DNA of 64,000 bases from Scatophagus argus (lineage: Eukaryota > Chordata > Actinopteri > Scatophagidae). Below the pieces are notes generated by a model. It saw only the letters and a program-made list of their open reading frames with translations, did no database searches and was not told where the DNA came from. The stretch covers positions 23,123,499 to 23,187,498 of the forward strand of contig NC_058493.1 of NCBI RefSeq assembly GCF_020382885.2, read 5' to 3'. Numbering within the stretch: the first letter of the stretch is position 1; the number at the start of each line of letters is the position of its first letter. A program made the position numbers and the translations under genes. Below, piece after piece: positions 39,820 to 52,280 of this stretch.

Positions 39820-42800
39820 TTAATCGTCGCAGCCCAGCAGCTCCATGCGTAGGGTGATGCGCTCGTGCCACTCCCAGGGCACGACTCGGACGAATCGGGC
39901 GTAGAACGGAGGCTCAAACAGATTCTTCTTGTGGGTGTTGTTGTCAGTGTTGCCTTGGAAAAGCTGCACATAAATGTTGAGAATTCAGTTAAAGTGAGAG
40001 ACTGAGTCACTGAGCAAAAGTTAGTTAATATAAAGCATGTTCTGTTCAGTTTTGTTCAGTTCTTCTCAGAGTGTCAGTTCTGTCTGGGTCCGACTGAGGT
40101 GAACAATTTCACTAGAACGTAATGAATACGCCTGGTGAATACACCCACATAAAGGCTAAAGTCTGGCCGAAAAGTCGCTGGCCAAAAGCTTGGCTTCCGA
40201 CAAAATTCCGATCCAAATCCTAACAACCCCACCCAGACATTCAGAGCATTCAGAAAACAGCCCAGGGCAACATCATTATCTTGTGTGTCTAATTAAGCTC
40301 TGTGCTCAGTAAAAACATCAAAGCTAGTTTTACAGTTTTATTGGATCATCTCTGAGAAAGAGGCCGTGATGAGGCGAACGGGCCTTCCACTCCCCACAGC
40401 GAGAGTCAAAATATGTCTCATCGTTAAGAAAAGGAAACAGAAACAGAAAGGGAGGCTGACATTAAGAGTGACTTGTTGGGCTGTCGGGTTTGTGCAAAAA
40501 CACTTTGCACTGAAATGAGACTCTTTGACTAAAGCAATCAGGTACCATAGCACAGAATACATTTCAGGGTTCCCAGTATGTCTGACCTTATCGTTGCTGG
40601 TGTTCTCCTCCTTCACCATCTTCCATGACTCTCCGTCGTTACTGTAAGCAACTTTGAACACTGACACAAACTGCACCACCCCGAAGTCCTTTGCCCCCTG
40701 AGTGATGATGCCTGTGAGCCGCTTTGTTTTCTCCAGGTCCACCTGGCGAAGCCACAAAGAGAACAGTCATACTCTGCAACATTCTCGGACCTCAAAGGAC
40801 ATGACATTTTACTGCCAAGGGTTTCCCTCACCTGGATCCACTCCGAGCGGTTGTTGTGGGCAGGAGACCAAGCGTTTGTCTTTCCCAGCTTATCCAGTCG
40901 GGCGAACTGAGGGTGCCATGTGAAGGTATCGATTCCCCATGTGCGGAAAGAGCTGGAGGCTGAAAGCTGCCCGTCTGAGATGAGGCGAGACTTCATTCCC
41001 AGAGGCTCTGAGCAACCTGCCGTGTTTGAATAAACTGTGAATCAAAAGCAGACGGAAGGACGGAGGGAAGGACAGAGAGAGGGAGGGGAGGGGGGAGGGA
41101 AGGAAGGAGGGAGGGAAACCCAAAGCGACAGAAAGAAAAACGGGGGAGGATGAATACACCCAAAGAAAAGATTCACCCTTCATCAATTTGAAGAAAATGA
41201 GTTCAGAAGATACTGAGAAGAATGTGACTGATTAAAATCATTTTCACACCCACCAGCGATTGAGAGGACAAGAAAGAGTGGAAGAATTCATGCAATAAAG
41301 TGCAGAGAGCCACACATGCAGTGTATATACTGTACATTCACCATGTTTATTTGCAAACGTTTCAGCTTATTAAGTTCAAGGAAGACAAAAGACAGAAGGG
41401 TAAAGTTGGAAAAACACCTGTGTGTTCCTCGCTCTGTGTCATCTGAAACTGCTGTTTTTGTTGCAAAGTGAGGTCCGTATGATACTGTTTATACTATAAA
41501 TTCTGTATCTAACCATAGCTGACGGGAGGCCATGTTATGTAGCTGAAACGCATTCTTTGACTGTCATTATGCTTGTGTGTTACCACAGCAAGAAGGAGCT
41601 CACACAGTAACAAGAAAATTGAACAAGACACTTCCAGGAGTTCTTCCCACTTATGGGGATATTATACATACAAAGTTCACAGAGTTTGTTTTTCTGTCCG
41701 TCTTTATTGTCTGCCAAGTTTCTGAACTTGCTGGGTGTGTGTTGCACTGTGTGTTTTCTTTTGTGTGTGTACCATTGAGTTCGCAGCCCACCAGCTCCAT
41801 ACGCAGCGTGCAGGCCCTGCGGCAAACCACAGGGATGATGCGGATGTACTGGGCCACGATGGGGGGCTCAAAAAGGTTGGTCTTTGTGCTGTCGTTATCT
41901 GTGTTGCCCACGAAGACCTACAGCACACGGACGCGGGAAATTAGGCAAGTAAGCCGAACAAGGAGACACTGAGAATCAACTGCTAGCGCGAAAACTTTAT
42001 TTTCATACAAGACCTCCAACCTTGTCCCTCCGTTGGCCATCCACTCTGTAAGTGGTATAAGCGCTTCCATCAAAGCTGCTCGCCACCTTAAAGGCCTTGA
42101 TGTACTCAGCCGCGCCCATGCGACTGGCGCCCTGAGTGATGATGCCCGTCAGACGCATCTTCTTCTGCATGTTAATCTGTTGTCAACAAGCAAAGTCAGG
42201 TGTTAGTCAGCTTCGCAGCTCCCATCGCTGGGCTTCTTTGGTTTAAAGGGTTCACTTCACCTCAATCCAAGGGTTCCTGTCATGAGCGGCTGACGTCCAG
42301 GCATTGACGATGCCTTGGTTGTTGAGTCGAGCCAACTCGGGGCCCCAGCGCTGAAGACCGAGAATGCCGTAGTGCACAGAGGAAGCTGAAATCTGGGACT
42401 CCACGATTGCTCCTCCCTCCATCCCCAGCAGAGAAATGCAACCTGGGACACAGCCAAGAAAATAACATCAACTGTGGAGGAAAGAAATTACATTTACTTC
42501 TGCATTTATTTTTGAGTAGTTAAATTAATTTGTTAAATTTATCTAGTGTTTTCCCATGACAAAGAGGTGACACGGGCAGTTGGTGAACGTACGTAGCTGG
42601 CACTGCTTTCCAACATACGGTGAAGGACACTGGCAGGTGTAGTCTCCATCAAGATCTCGGCATGTCCCTCCATTGTTGCAGGGCTGGACGGCGCAGTCAT
42701 TCACGTCTGAGAAAGGATAGGAAGGAAAGGAGAAAAGGAGAAAAACGACAACTTCAAGTGTTATTTTCAACTCCTCGGAATAACTTCAGTCAACAATCAC

Positions 42801-45800
42801 AAATAAGAGAGATGTTGGAGATGTGATGCACACCTGCTGCCCAGAGACCAATAAGACGGGGCTCGAGGCAGGTGGAGGGCCACAATAGCCTCACTGTGTC
42901 TCCAACATAAAGTTGGTGACAGGTGGTTTCTCTTAAATCTAACACGATGACAGAAATGTCCCTGAGGGTAAAACTGGGGAGGTGGTACACTCTTGGCAAC
43001 GAGTTTAAAGGGCGCAGCAGGTTGAGGGGTGAAAGCTCACAACTGTCAGTTGTATCTTGGGGCGAGACTTGATGAATGTGAACAGACACAGGAGGTCTTA
43101 GGAGGTTGCGTCCATGTTGTCTCATCATCAGTCAGTATTTTAGCAACTGGATAATCAGAATGGAGAGCACAAAGAGATAAATTTGACACTGGAAGTTTTC
43201 CACCCTGTTCCATAAACGCCTCCCTTTCCTCCACAGTAGCCATGAGTCTGTGGTGACTTCCTGTATGCCCTCTCAGCACTGCCCATGTAATGCTCTCTAA
43301 TGTCCACAAGGGGGGACACTTGTACAACATGTCAACAGCAGAGTTACAAAGCACAGCAGCATCCTTTTTTTAAAAAAAAATCATTCATCTTAAAAACAAA
43401 ATAAATATTTTCACAGAGGGATGCTAAACCAGATGGTTTGAGCAATATTAATTTAAACACTATTCAAATGTTAGACCGAGCTATATGACAACCCAGTGAC
43501 ATGACTGACCTCACTGTCTTCAGAGGGCTAATGACCAGCTGATTGGACAGGGAAACAGCAGTGCCATGTTACTGGAAAACTTGTATTAAGATCCTTTGGT
43601 AATGTTAGTCTTTGTATCTATACATTATTATGTGGTGAAAAACAGCAGTTCTGTCAGTGAATTGCTTGTTTTGACTGGAACTTAATATATGTTTATGATG
43701 TTACCCTCAACCTAACCTCTGCACCGACGCAGTCCTCACTACAGCCAGGTGAGGTCGGAGTGCAGCTCCACTCCCTGTCACTCGCTATGCACGAAAACAC
43801 ACACACATACAGATGTGTGCCTGTGCATAAAACTGTATGTCTTTTACTGTGTTAAGCCATGGATTTTGAATGGATTTGAACGGAGCAAGCAACAGGAAGT
43901 GAAGCTGCACTAATGCATATGACCTGATGTACATGTGCGTATGTATGCGACCGTAAAGCAAAGCTATTGTGTGTATCTGTTTATGTCACAGAAATATCAG
44001 TATTCAAGTTATACTGGTAGTATAACTATCAGAAATGTAGTTGAAATAGAAACTGTAAGAAATTATCTGCTTCATTCGAAATTACATTAATTTGTTTTCT
44101 ACTCCCTCTTAAGCTCCTAAAATATATATCTGTTTATATGTTTAGGTGCCAATAAAATAATATTATAATATTCTAATGCACCTGAGTTAATCTAATCATA
44201 TATTTGAAACCTACACTGACAAAAGTATAAATGTAATGTAGGTGTCTTGGTGGAAATTAACAACAGAAACAGTAGAAACTGCAAGATTATTTACAAATAA
44301 AGTGTAAGTTAGGAGTGAAAATTTCTGCAGAAATGTGGTTGTCTTTCTATCTATCATAACACACAGCTCAGAAATGCAAAGTATACTGATGTCTCTCGCA
44401 CCGCAGTGATTCCACTGAAAACTGAAACATAATTGTTGTCCAGCCTTATTTTTCCTTCTTCCGTCTTCCTTAACCTGAGATAACTCCCAGACTTCCAGAT
44501 CTGAAGCAGATGACAGGTTGACGTAATGCCACATGGGTCCGTTTACTTCTTGTTCCCGTTAACACTAAGAGGATTGCTCACAACTTAGAAACAAATGCCT
44601 GCATGCCTGTGACAACACTGACACGACGCAGCTAACAACACTGAGAAACAGGTGATCCTACCAAGGGATGGACCGTGAAATAGCCTCAGGGATTTGTCTG
44701 GGGGACTGTGTTGCACAGGTTTTGGCATCACTGTAAGCATGAATTACAGACGTATGGTATACAGAATCTGAAAATGCCATTTTGACGGTTATTTTTTTTG
44801 TTTTGCAGATTAAATACTATCACTGGCTTTAGCTATGAATGCATGTCCCTTCCTTTACTTAACAGAATACATGGCACAGTTTTCCCTTCAATGTAGCACC
44901 TCGACACCCATCGAACTGATTCAAAATTAGAAAATGTTTGGGAATAGACAACCAGAATGCACAAACACTTCAACTGGTGGTCAGGCTGTGGGCTTTGGAG
45001 CGAGTTGCTCATTCACAAAAAAAATGCCTCTTCAATAATAGTCGCTGTTTTCAAACTATAATTACATAATAATTGTTACACTGTCAGTAATAAAGTTCAG
45101 AAACACTTCTATTCCTTTTCATGACATTCACACTTTCTTTTCTGACACAAAGAAATCCAAACGTGCTCAATAATTCCAAGACAACGTGCTCATTACAGTA
45201 AGAGGATGGGACAGTTATCAAATTCTTCCTCTGATTTGGCCAAACTTAAGCACAAACAGAAGCAGTGTTGAAACTGTGTGGAGGGCGTCTGCATGCTAAG
45301 AGACTTGGAGTTGCCTTTCACTAATTAGCCAAACAGAACAACCACAGAGCCCACTGAATGAGATCCTTTCATGAAACTGCTGAACGGACTGCACTTCTCT
45401 CTCGCCACTGATGCTATGACAGGGTGGAAAAACCTCATGTGTTCACACTTACAGAAAATCTGCTTAAAGTGGTGGAGCATACTGCTATTTGTGGCTGATG
45501 CTGCCTGCTGACTTATTGGGACTTTTTGTCATCTGTTTCATTTTTCTTTCTCATTTCAGAAGCGATCAGTGTTTTGTTTATTTTCTAGGTGCTCTGCTTT
45601 TTCAGTAGGCTATATGATCTTATTTCCAAATTCACTGAATAATTGAACCTGACAAGTTGGTATAAAGGTGTGCACAAAACTGTGAGCAAAATTCAAAGAT
45701 TTCTTTATGGTGAATGTAAATTGTACTGGTGCAATCAGTCACATCTACAGCTAACTTACTGATCTGGCAGTGCACTCCCTCAAAGCCCGGCTGGCACCTG

Positions 45801-48748
45801 CAGATGTACTCGTTGAAAACGTCTCCCCGTCGGGTTGGAGCGATGATCTCGCATGCCCCGTCGTTCTTACAGGGGTTAGGACTGCAGGGTCCTGAGAGAA
45901 AGAAGGTGATTAATTAAAGTGTGTGACTTAACCACGCTTTTCATCCAGAAAGGTTCCTGTTTGCTGTACCCGTCTCTGTCAGGTTGCAGGTGTCTCCACC
46001 GAAGCCATCTGAGCAGATACAGATGAACGGATCGTCTCCTACTCCTGTCACACACGTTCCTCCATTATGGCAAAGATTTACCTCACAGTAGTCCCCTGAG
46101 TAGATGAGATTGAGGAAAAACAAGATGCAATATCAATATGCATCGTACAGCATGCCAACACGGTAAAAATAAACAGCTACTGCCAATGCAGTTCACACCT
46201 GACGTGTTTTGTTGTACGATGGTGACGCATTTCACTTGTTGGAGAACAGAGAAACTGATTTCTCCACTGCCAGTAGAGCTACAATAAACTGCAGTGCAGC
46301 TACAACATACATGATTGTTTTGTATCCCTTTGAATTTACAAACTCCTGGCCTCCTGATCAGGTTACACGGTCACCGCTGATCTGTCAAACTACGCGTTTT
46401 AGCCACAACTGTGCAGAATGAGCTCCCACTCATTCACTCGTAAGGTGGATTGGGGCAAAACAAACGGTAAGTGGCAACAATCCATCACAAAATCCTTTGC
46501 TTACAAAACTGAAGCAGCAGAACCTTGACACGTCTTAGCATTTAGTATCAAGTATATTGTAGATCCAGATGCCAAAACACAGGATCCTACAGTCCCCATA
46601 ATCCTGACAGGTCCTCCCCAGTTCCTCCTTGGTACCAGGTCCATGTCTTTCAAACTTCACGACCCTCCGCACAAGCTTTCTGCTAAACGCCCCTACCCCC
46701 CCCAAAAAAAACTAAAAACATTCCTGATGACAATACCAGGGTTCCCACAGGCGGATTAGTTATTTTAATATTTGCTTTGTAACAACAGCTTTGGCGGTGA
46801 GGCCCAAAGTGTTGAGTCACAGATCCTGCCTGGATCAGGAAAATAACCGCGGAGATCTCCAGTGGGAAAGGCCACACACCAATTTATGAGTCACACTGGA
46901 GCTGTCAAAATGACAAAACCTGAACCTGTGGTTTTTTTTATTTTTTCAACCAGCCTGTTGACTCATCAGACGCCCCATCAGAGTCTCCAGTGGAGCTCTA
47001 AGATACCCTGTTTGTGCAGAATTTCTCTTTTTGGAAAGTATGTCCGCCACAATGATGAAGCGTAGAAATGTGATGCTGGGCGTGTGAACGAGGGACTCTC
47101 GCAGATTTTGTCAACGGACTTAAAACTGTTTTATACCCGGACACATCTGACAGTAGTTGTTACACCTCTGAGAACAGAGCAGACTGGCTTTGAAGTGACA
47201 TGTTTCAGCATGACAGCAAATCCGAGCACAATCATTTTAAAAATTTTAAATTATATTATAAGTTATATGTATTATAAGTATTTTGCTTCACTTTTTCAGC
47301 TCTATATTTATGTCAGTATGTATATTAGAATATTCGAGCAATAAAACAAGCTGAGAGAACAGTTCATTTTCCCAGGTTTCCTGTGAATAAATTCTAATCA
47401 ACCACCACAAGTTTATGCGGCCGACGCTGACAACAGAACGTGTCTACGTGCAGGATTAAAAGCTTGCAGGATTAGCCAGGTTGCACAGATGCATGCAGCT
47501 CTTTCAGGAATGAGCAGTTACACAACATGACAGTGCAGTATCTCACAAGTGGCTGAGGACACACAGCACACCTGACCGACAGGTGAGCAATGAGTAAAAC
47601 AACAGGCCCTGAATGTACACAAACATCACGGCAGCAGAATAAACGTCAGCCACATGGAGCGAAGACGGTCAAAACACTGTGGTGTCTCAAGATTTGACTT
47701 TTCAGTAGTCCTGGTTGGCAGCACATTTCCAGCTTGAACTAAAGGCAGGCACGAGGACAGCTGGTTCATGTTGGCTCCAGACAAGAGCACATATGGTGTT
47801 ATTTTCCTCTCCATCTGCACCACTTCTTAGTGTGACCACAAAGGTGTCCACAGGGACCGTCATACATTAAAATGTGTACAAATCTATTGTTTAGCTTCAT
47901 TACCATTACATTTCACAACCTGCTGTGTACTGTGGGTGGTGCACGCAAGCAAAAAAAAATCCATACGCCTGTACAAGAACTCCTCTTGCTGTTAACAGTT
48001 CTTTTTATAAACCGACCTCTTACAATATAATTACTGAGCAACACAGAACTTTGTAATAACAGGGTCTTACACGTAATAACAGAGCACTCTCACATTTAAT
48101 CACTGAATCCACCTGACAATAATAAGCTGGCATCCTCGGATGATGAACTTACAAATTACACATCGACTGCTTTCAGGTAAAATACAGTAAATAAAATTTA
48201 ATTTCACCCCTGAATGTTGACAGTAATTTGATGATGAGGAATGATGAAGACTACCAAACGAGCATATTGTACTTATTATGCTAAAGCAACTGCAAGACAT
48301 TTGGCTTATAGCAGCTCCATAATCTCATTACAGAACAAAGACATGTATTGATCAACCTGTTGCACATCTGCCCTTTTTGTCATTCATTCTTGTTCCCGTC
48401 TCCCTCACCGAGAGGCAGGCGGCAGGACAAACGAAAGTGCATTTCCATGAGCCGGTAAAAGGAAAATGGAAAATAAGACGAAGTGGCATAGTTCAGTGCC
48501 AAAGTCTCCTTGTGGATTATGGGGGGGGAGTGAATTAGTCTGTAGTTAGAAGTTTATTTTTGTGAGATACTACACAAACATAAACAACAGGAGTTGAGCA
48601 GGAGTTTAATGTAGCCTGTGAGGGCGAGTAAACAGATTTAATGGGCTACGTGTCGGTGGTTTAAAAAGGACTTACCTCTGACTGAAAACAGGCAAAGAAG
48701 AAGAGTAAATGTTACAGTCGCTGTTATTACATTTCCGGGACGTTTCAT
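39820..48748 (-). CDS. mfge8: Lactadherin (milk fat globule-EGF factor 8), three-EGF form
   Basis: Secreted bridge between phosphatidylserine on apoptotic cells and alpha-v integrins on phagocytes. Coding exons on the minus strand: 48748-48676, 46095-45970, 45891-45760, 42706-42593, 42442-42261, 42176-42021, 41917-41773, 41016-40832, 40742-40587 and 39963-39820, joining in frame to 470 aa. A signal peptide ([19 protein letters not shown]) is followed by EGF1 (about 25-66), EGF2 (67-110) with an RGD at 88-90, and EGF3 (111-148). EGF3 has the NVNDC calcium-type start and an Asp-hydroxylation-type [12 protein letters not shown]. Two F5/8-type discoidin domains follow: C1 from [11 protein letters not shown]2 from [10 protein letters not shown]. 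The protein ends MELLGCDD. Each discoidin domain is encoded by three exons. The three-EGF/RGD layout is that of EDIL3. Synteny with hapln3 and abhd2 assigns it to mfge8, but edil3-type paralogy is the alternative. Confidence 0.92.
41040..41118. repeat. Polypurine/polypyrimidine tract with G-quadruplex motif
   Basis: About 80 nt almost purely purine on the plus strand (GGAAGGACGGAGGGAAGG type), including GGGAGGGGAGGGGGGAGGG at 41081-41099, which fits the four-run G-quadruplex pattern. On the mfge8 coding strand it is a long pyrimidine tract ending about 25 nt before the acceptor of the exon at 41016. Confidence 0.9.
42707..45759 (-). other. mfge8: mfge8 intron between EGF2 and EGF3 exons
   Basis: A 3-kb intron. 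Two overlapping minus-strand open frames at 42790-43128 and 43046-43354 (112 and 102 codons) are more diverse in composition than their surroundings, but I cannot assign them to a family. The remainder shows nothing recognisable. Confidence 0.5.
46096..48675 (-). other. mfge8: mfge8 first intron
   Basis: A 2.6-kb intron between the signal-peptide exon and EGF1. I see no other gene or clear repeat in it. Confidence 0.6.
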
Positions 48749-49000
48749 ATTTGTTTAGCCTCACTTCTGTTTGTTCCGCAGGATTGTTTGCTCAGAGGGA
48801 CGCGATACCGCCGAACTCCTAACTTATGCTGCCTTAAAGTGCTGTCGGAAATATCGGAACGGAGCGTAAAAGAACGACGAAGTGATAAATGAGGTAGCCG
48901 GGATTTTTCGGTAATACCCGAGTTAACGACGTGTGACGTTAGAGGGGCGGAGAGCTCGGAGAGTCAGTAAACAGGCACAGAGAGCAGCTCGTAGACGCAG
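48749..49000 (-). promoter_or_regulatory. mfge8: mfge8 5' UTR and probable promoter
   Basis: CpG-richer segment directly upstream of the mfge8 ATG (many CG dinucleotides between 48780 and 48960), in contrast to AT-rich flanks. No TATA box is obvious. The start site is not determined. Confidence 0.4.
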
Positions 49001-49599
49001 AGAAGTTTCTCCAGCAGATTATTTTATGGGAGACCTTTGTTTGACTTTCGTGATATTCTACAGGCCTGTTTTTGCTCGCTGGGTCATTTAAAGATGTGTT
49101 GCATTTTTGGTCATTCTTACAACTCGAAAAAAACAGTAGCAAACTAAATTGTGAATATAAATGTTTTTTTCTTCCTAATCTAATTTTATTTTTAACTTGC
49201 TTCTAGGTTACCTCCACTTAATTCTATCTTTTAAACGTCTCTGGTACCTGCAAAATCAAAGTTAACCCACGAAAACGTCTAATTAGTTGTTAATCCCAAT
49301 TATTAAATGGCCAGTTTTATGATGAGTATGTGAAGGCACCACTACACCCCCCCTCCCCCACTTTGACAGTGTGGGCGGGGTTTTTGAAGTACTATTTGAA
49401 TTAAGGGAATATTTAAAGCAGCCATTCCAGGTGAAAATGAAAATGTCCGTCTCTCAGGGTGACTTTTAAACACACATTAAAGAAAACAAGTGTGGGCTCT
49501 TTTGTGAGGTCTGGAGGTTGGCCACAAGATGTCCCACTGCCAACATCACATGTGCAAGAGAAGCGTGAAAACTGCAGTGGTTTCACAATGTGGTGGGCC

Positions 49600-49720
49600 T
49601 ACTCTGAATTAATCCTTGTGGGAAAACTCTGCATTTGACCCTTGCCAAGGAGCACAGCAGTTCTGTGGCCGCTGTTTCCTTCGGTCAAGGGCAATGGCAG
49701 GAGTATTCGCCAAATAGATT
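49600..49720 (-). mobile_element. Possible third SINE-body fragment
   Basis: Contains 'tctgcatttgacccttgcca', 'ggagcacagcagttctgtgg' and 'tcaagggcaatggcagg' in the same order as the SINE at 14178-14525. It is much decayed and short. Confidence 0.35.
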
Positions 49721-49917
49721 ATCATTCATTAGTTTTGGATTTTTGGGAGAAAAAAAAAAAAAAGAAAATCTCCTTTGAAAGACCATAATTGTCTCAGTAG
49801 TGATTATATTATAATCAAAATACCGAGGTATGATTCATTTTGTTTCCAACTTAGGGCTGTCTTTTTTAGAAGACAAGATGTTACTTGTTAAAGCTTGTTT
49901 TTGTTTTATTTCCAACT

Positions 49918-51165
49918 GATTAGAGACCCCCTGCAGTTCGCACATCAGCCCCATATTGGGATTGATGATGCGATCATCCACCCGTTGCAGAAGACTTACT
50001 CCTCCCTGGACAGACCCAACACCTCAGTCCGCATCATGTTCTTCGACTTCTCCAGCGCCTTCAACACCATCCAACCCAGACTGCTGAAGGCCAAACTGGA
50101 GAACATGAAGGTGAGTGCTCCCCTCATCACTTGGGTCGATGACTATCTGACAGGCAGACCCCAGTTTGTGAGATTACAGAACTGTGTGTCTGATCGTCTG
50201 ATTAGTAACATCGGGGCCCCCCAGGGAACTGCGCTGAATCCATTCCTCTTCACCACATACACGTCAGACTTTAAGTACTGCACTGAGTCGTGTCATCTGC
50301 AGAAATTCTCTGATGACACGGCCATTGTGGGTGTGTGGAGGGAGGCTGAGTACAGGGACCTGGTCGACCGCTTTGTGAAGTGGTGTGGGGAGAACCACCT
50401 GCAGCTGAACGTGGCAAAGATGAAGGAGATGGTGGTGGACTTCAGGAGGAACAAAGCCCAGCCCTCTCCCGTCTGCATCAGGGGGACGGATGTGGATTTA
50501 GAGGACTCATACAAGTACCTGGGTGTGACACTGGACAATAAACTGGACTGGTCCAGCACTACAGAGGCCATCTAGAAGAAGATCCTGAGCCGTCTTTACT
50601 TCCTGAGGAGGCTCAGGTCCCTTCATGTCTGCAATAAGATGCTACAGATGTTTTATCAGTTAGTTGTGATGAGCACCATCTTCTTTGGCATCGAGGTATC
50701 AAGGCAAAGGACACCAACAGAATGAACAAACCGATCAGGAAGGCAGAGTCTGTTGTTGGCTGTAAACTTGGCAGCCTGGAGGAGGTGGTGGAGGAGAGGA
50801 TGGTGGCTAAACTGCTGGCAATCACGGGCAATCCCTCTCACCCCCTCCACAAAACAATGGACAAGCTAAAGAGCAGCTTCAGCAACAGACTCATTCAACC
50901 CCGCTGCTCTAAGGAACGATACAGGAAATCGTTCAGACTTTACAACTTATCTACCTCTGTCAGAGCCACGATTACACACCTGGACTAAATCTACCTGTCA
51001 CCTTTTGCACTCTTCACTATTATTTATTTTCACACAAGTGTCCTTAGTGTATTTTATTCTTTTTCTCTATTCTATTTTTATACTCGGTATTTCGTGTCAT
51101 AGTGTGTTTTATTGTATTCAAATATACCGGACTGCTATGACAACCTAATTTCCCCTAATAAAGTC
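49918..51165 (+). mobile_element. 5'-truncated, broken non-LTR retrotransposon (LINE)
   Basis: An open frame from about 49921 to 50575 encodes most of a reverse-transcriptase domain. Visible motifs are MFFDFSSAFNTIQP, GAPQGTALNPFLFTTYTSDF, the catalytic-type KFSDDTAIVG and SYKYLGVTLDNKLDW. A TAG at 50573-50575 interrupts it. Similarity continues in the same frame (RLYFLRRLRSLHVC) and then, after a shift, in another frame (RKAESVVGCKL, EERMVAKL, SNRLIQPRC, up to about 50988). The endonuclease and 5' end are missing. The 3' end is CCTAATTTCCCCTAATAAAG followed directly by a TCTA microsatellite. It appears to be a CR1/L2/Rex-type element; I cannot fix the clade. It lies between the divergent mfge8 and abhd2 genes. 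Confidence 0.88.
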
Positions 51166-51166
51166 A

Positions 51167-51215
51167 TCTATCTATCTATCTATCTGTCTGTCTATCTATC
51201 TATCCATCTATCTAT
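51167..51215. repeat. (TCTA)n microsatellite at LINE 3' end
   Basis: Tandem TCTA units with a few TCTG and TCCA variants, directly abutting the LINE 3' end. This is the usual position of the short tandem tail of L2/CR1-type elements. Confidence 0.9.
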
Positions 51216-52280
51216 TTCTATTTGTTATTGTTATAGTTTTTGTTACATTTTGATTTTGAAAGTCTGAATTTATTTGTCTTATTGCCTTCCTAAATCAATG
51301 CAATCCTGGTTAAACCTTTTAAATCACTTTGTAACTTTACCGTGAAAAACTGCTGGATAAATTAAGTTTGTAATAGTGTTTATGTTATGTTATATGTGAG
51401 AAAGTGACAGTTGGTCAAAAATAATTCCCATGATGTCTCACTAAAGTGTAATCATTAAAATGACGATAGATTAGCGTGCTTTAGGAATTACAATATTATT
51501 CTGTTTTTGCATTATTAAACTTTTTTTTTTTGTAGATATATGAATTGTACAGCTTGGGGTCAAAAGCTTCGTGAGTAAATCAGTTAAACTCTGTCGCCAT
51601 CAGGTGGATATCATGGGGTAGTTGCAACAGGAACTGAATATTTTAAGTTGTTCCTGTAACTCTCTACTGTAGCCCACGGTTCACTTGTGACTCATCCGAC
51701 ACTTTAAATGTGTAATTACTTAAATCTTTAACTAAACAGCAGCATACTGTACATATGGTTAGTAGCAAGCACTTAAGTTTATACTTGCCACGCCTTGTAA
51801 TCCTGCAGGTTGAATGTGGAATTAAAAATGAACCATCAGATGTATTTTCTGATAAAGAAATCATAACCAAAGAATATCTGGGAGCCAGTAAAATATAACA
51901 TTACCTGCGGGTAAACCCTCCTATATACGGAAGACTAGTTGAAATGTTATGTAACAGATATCAGCTCACGTTCCTGTCACGTTCAGGATCTCAACTGTAT
52001 GTACAACACATTTAGTCATTTACTCACAGAGAAAATTAGGTAAAAATCATAAATATGTATTTGGTTGTTGGTTTCAATAAAAAATATATCAAAAAACGTG
52101 CGATTTGCGGAAATGTAAAGTGACTGCAACGTTTTTCATTAAAACGAGGACGTCTTTAAAAGGTTGTTTGGAACATGAATATACATTACTTCAAAAATAA
52201 AATATACACTATGACACAAAATACATCATAATATCAAAACAAATGCAATGTTAAACTGACATTGCGATGTTTCACAGATA
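51216..52280. other. AT-rich intergenic stretch upstream of abhd2
   Basis: About 1 kb without recognisable gene or repeat. Confidence 0.5.

Noticed and set aside
51929-51939. GGAAGACTAGT, identical to part of mature miR-7, in a genome region related to human 15q26 where a mir-7 gene lies
   Set aside because: Only 11 nt match, the following bases diverge from the mature sequence, and no complementary arm is present nearby to form the hairpin.
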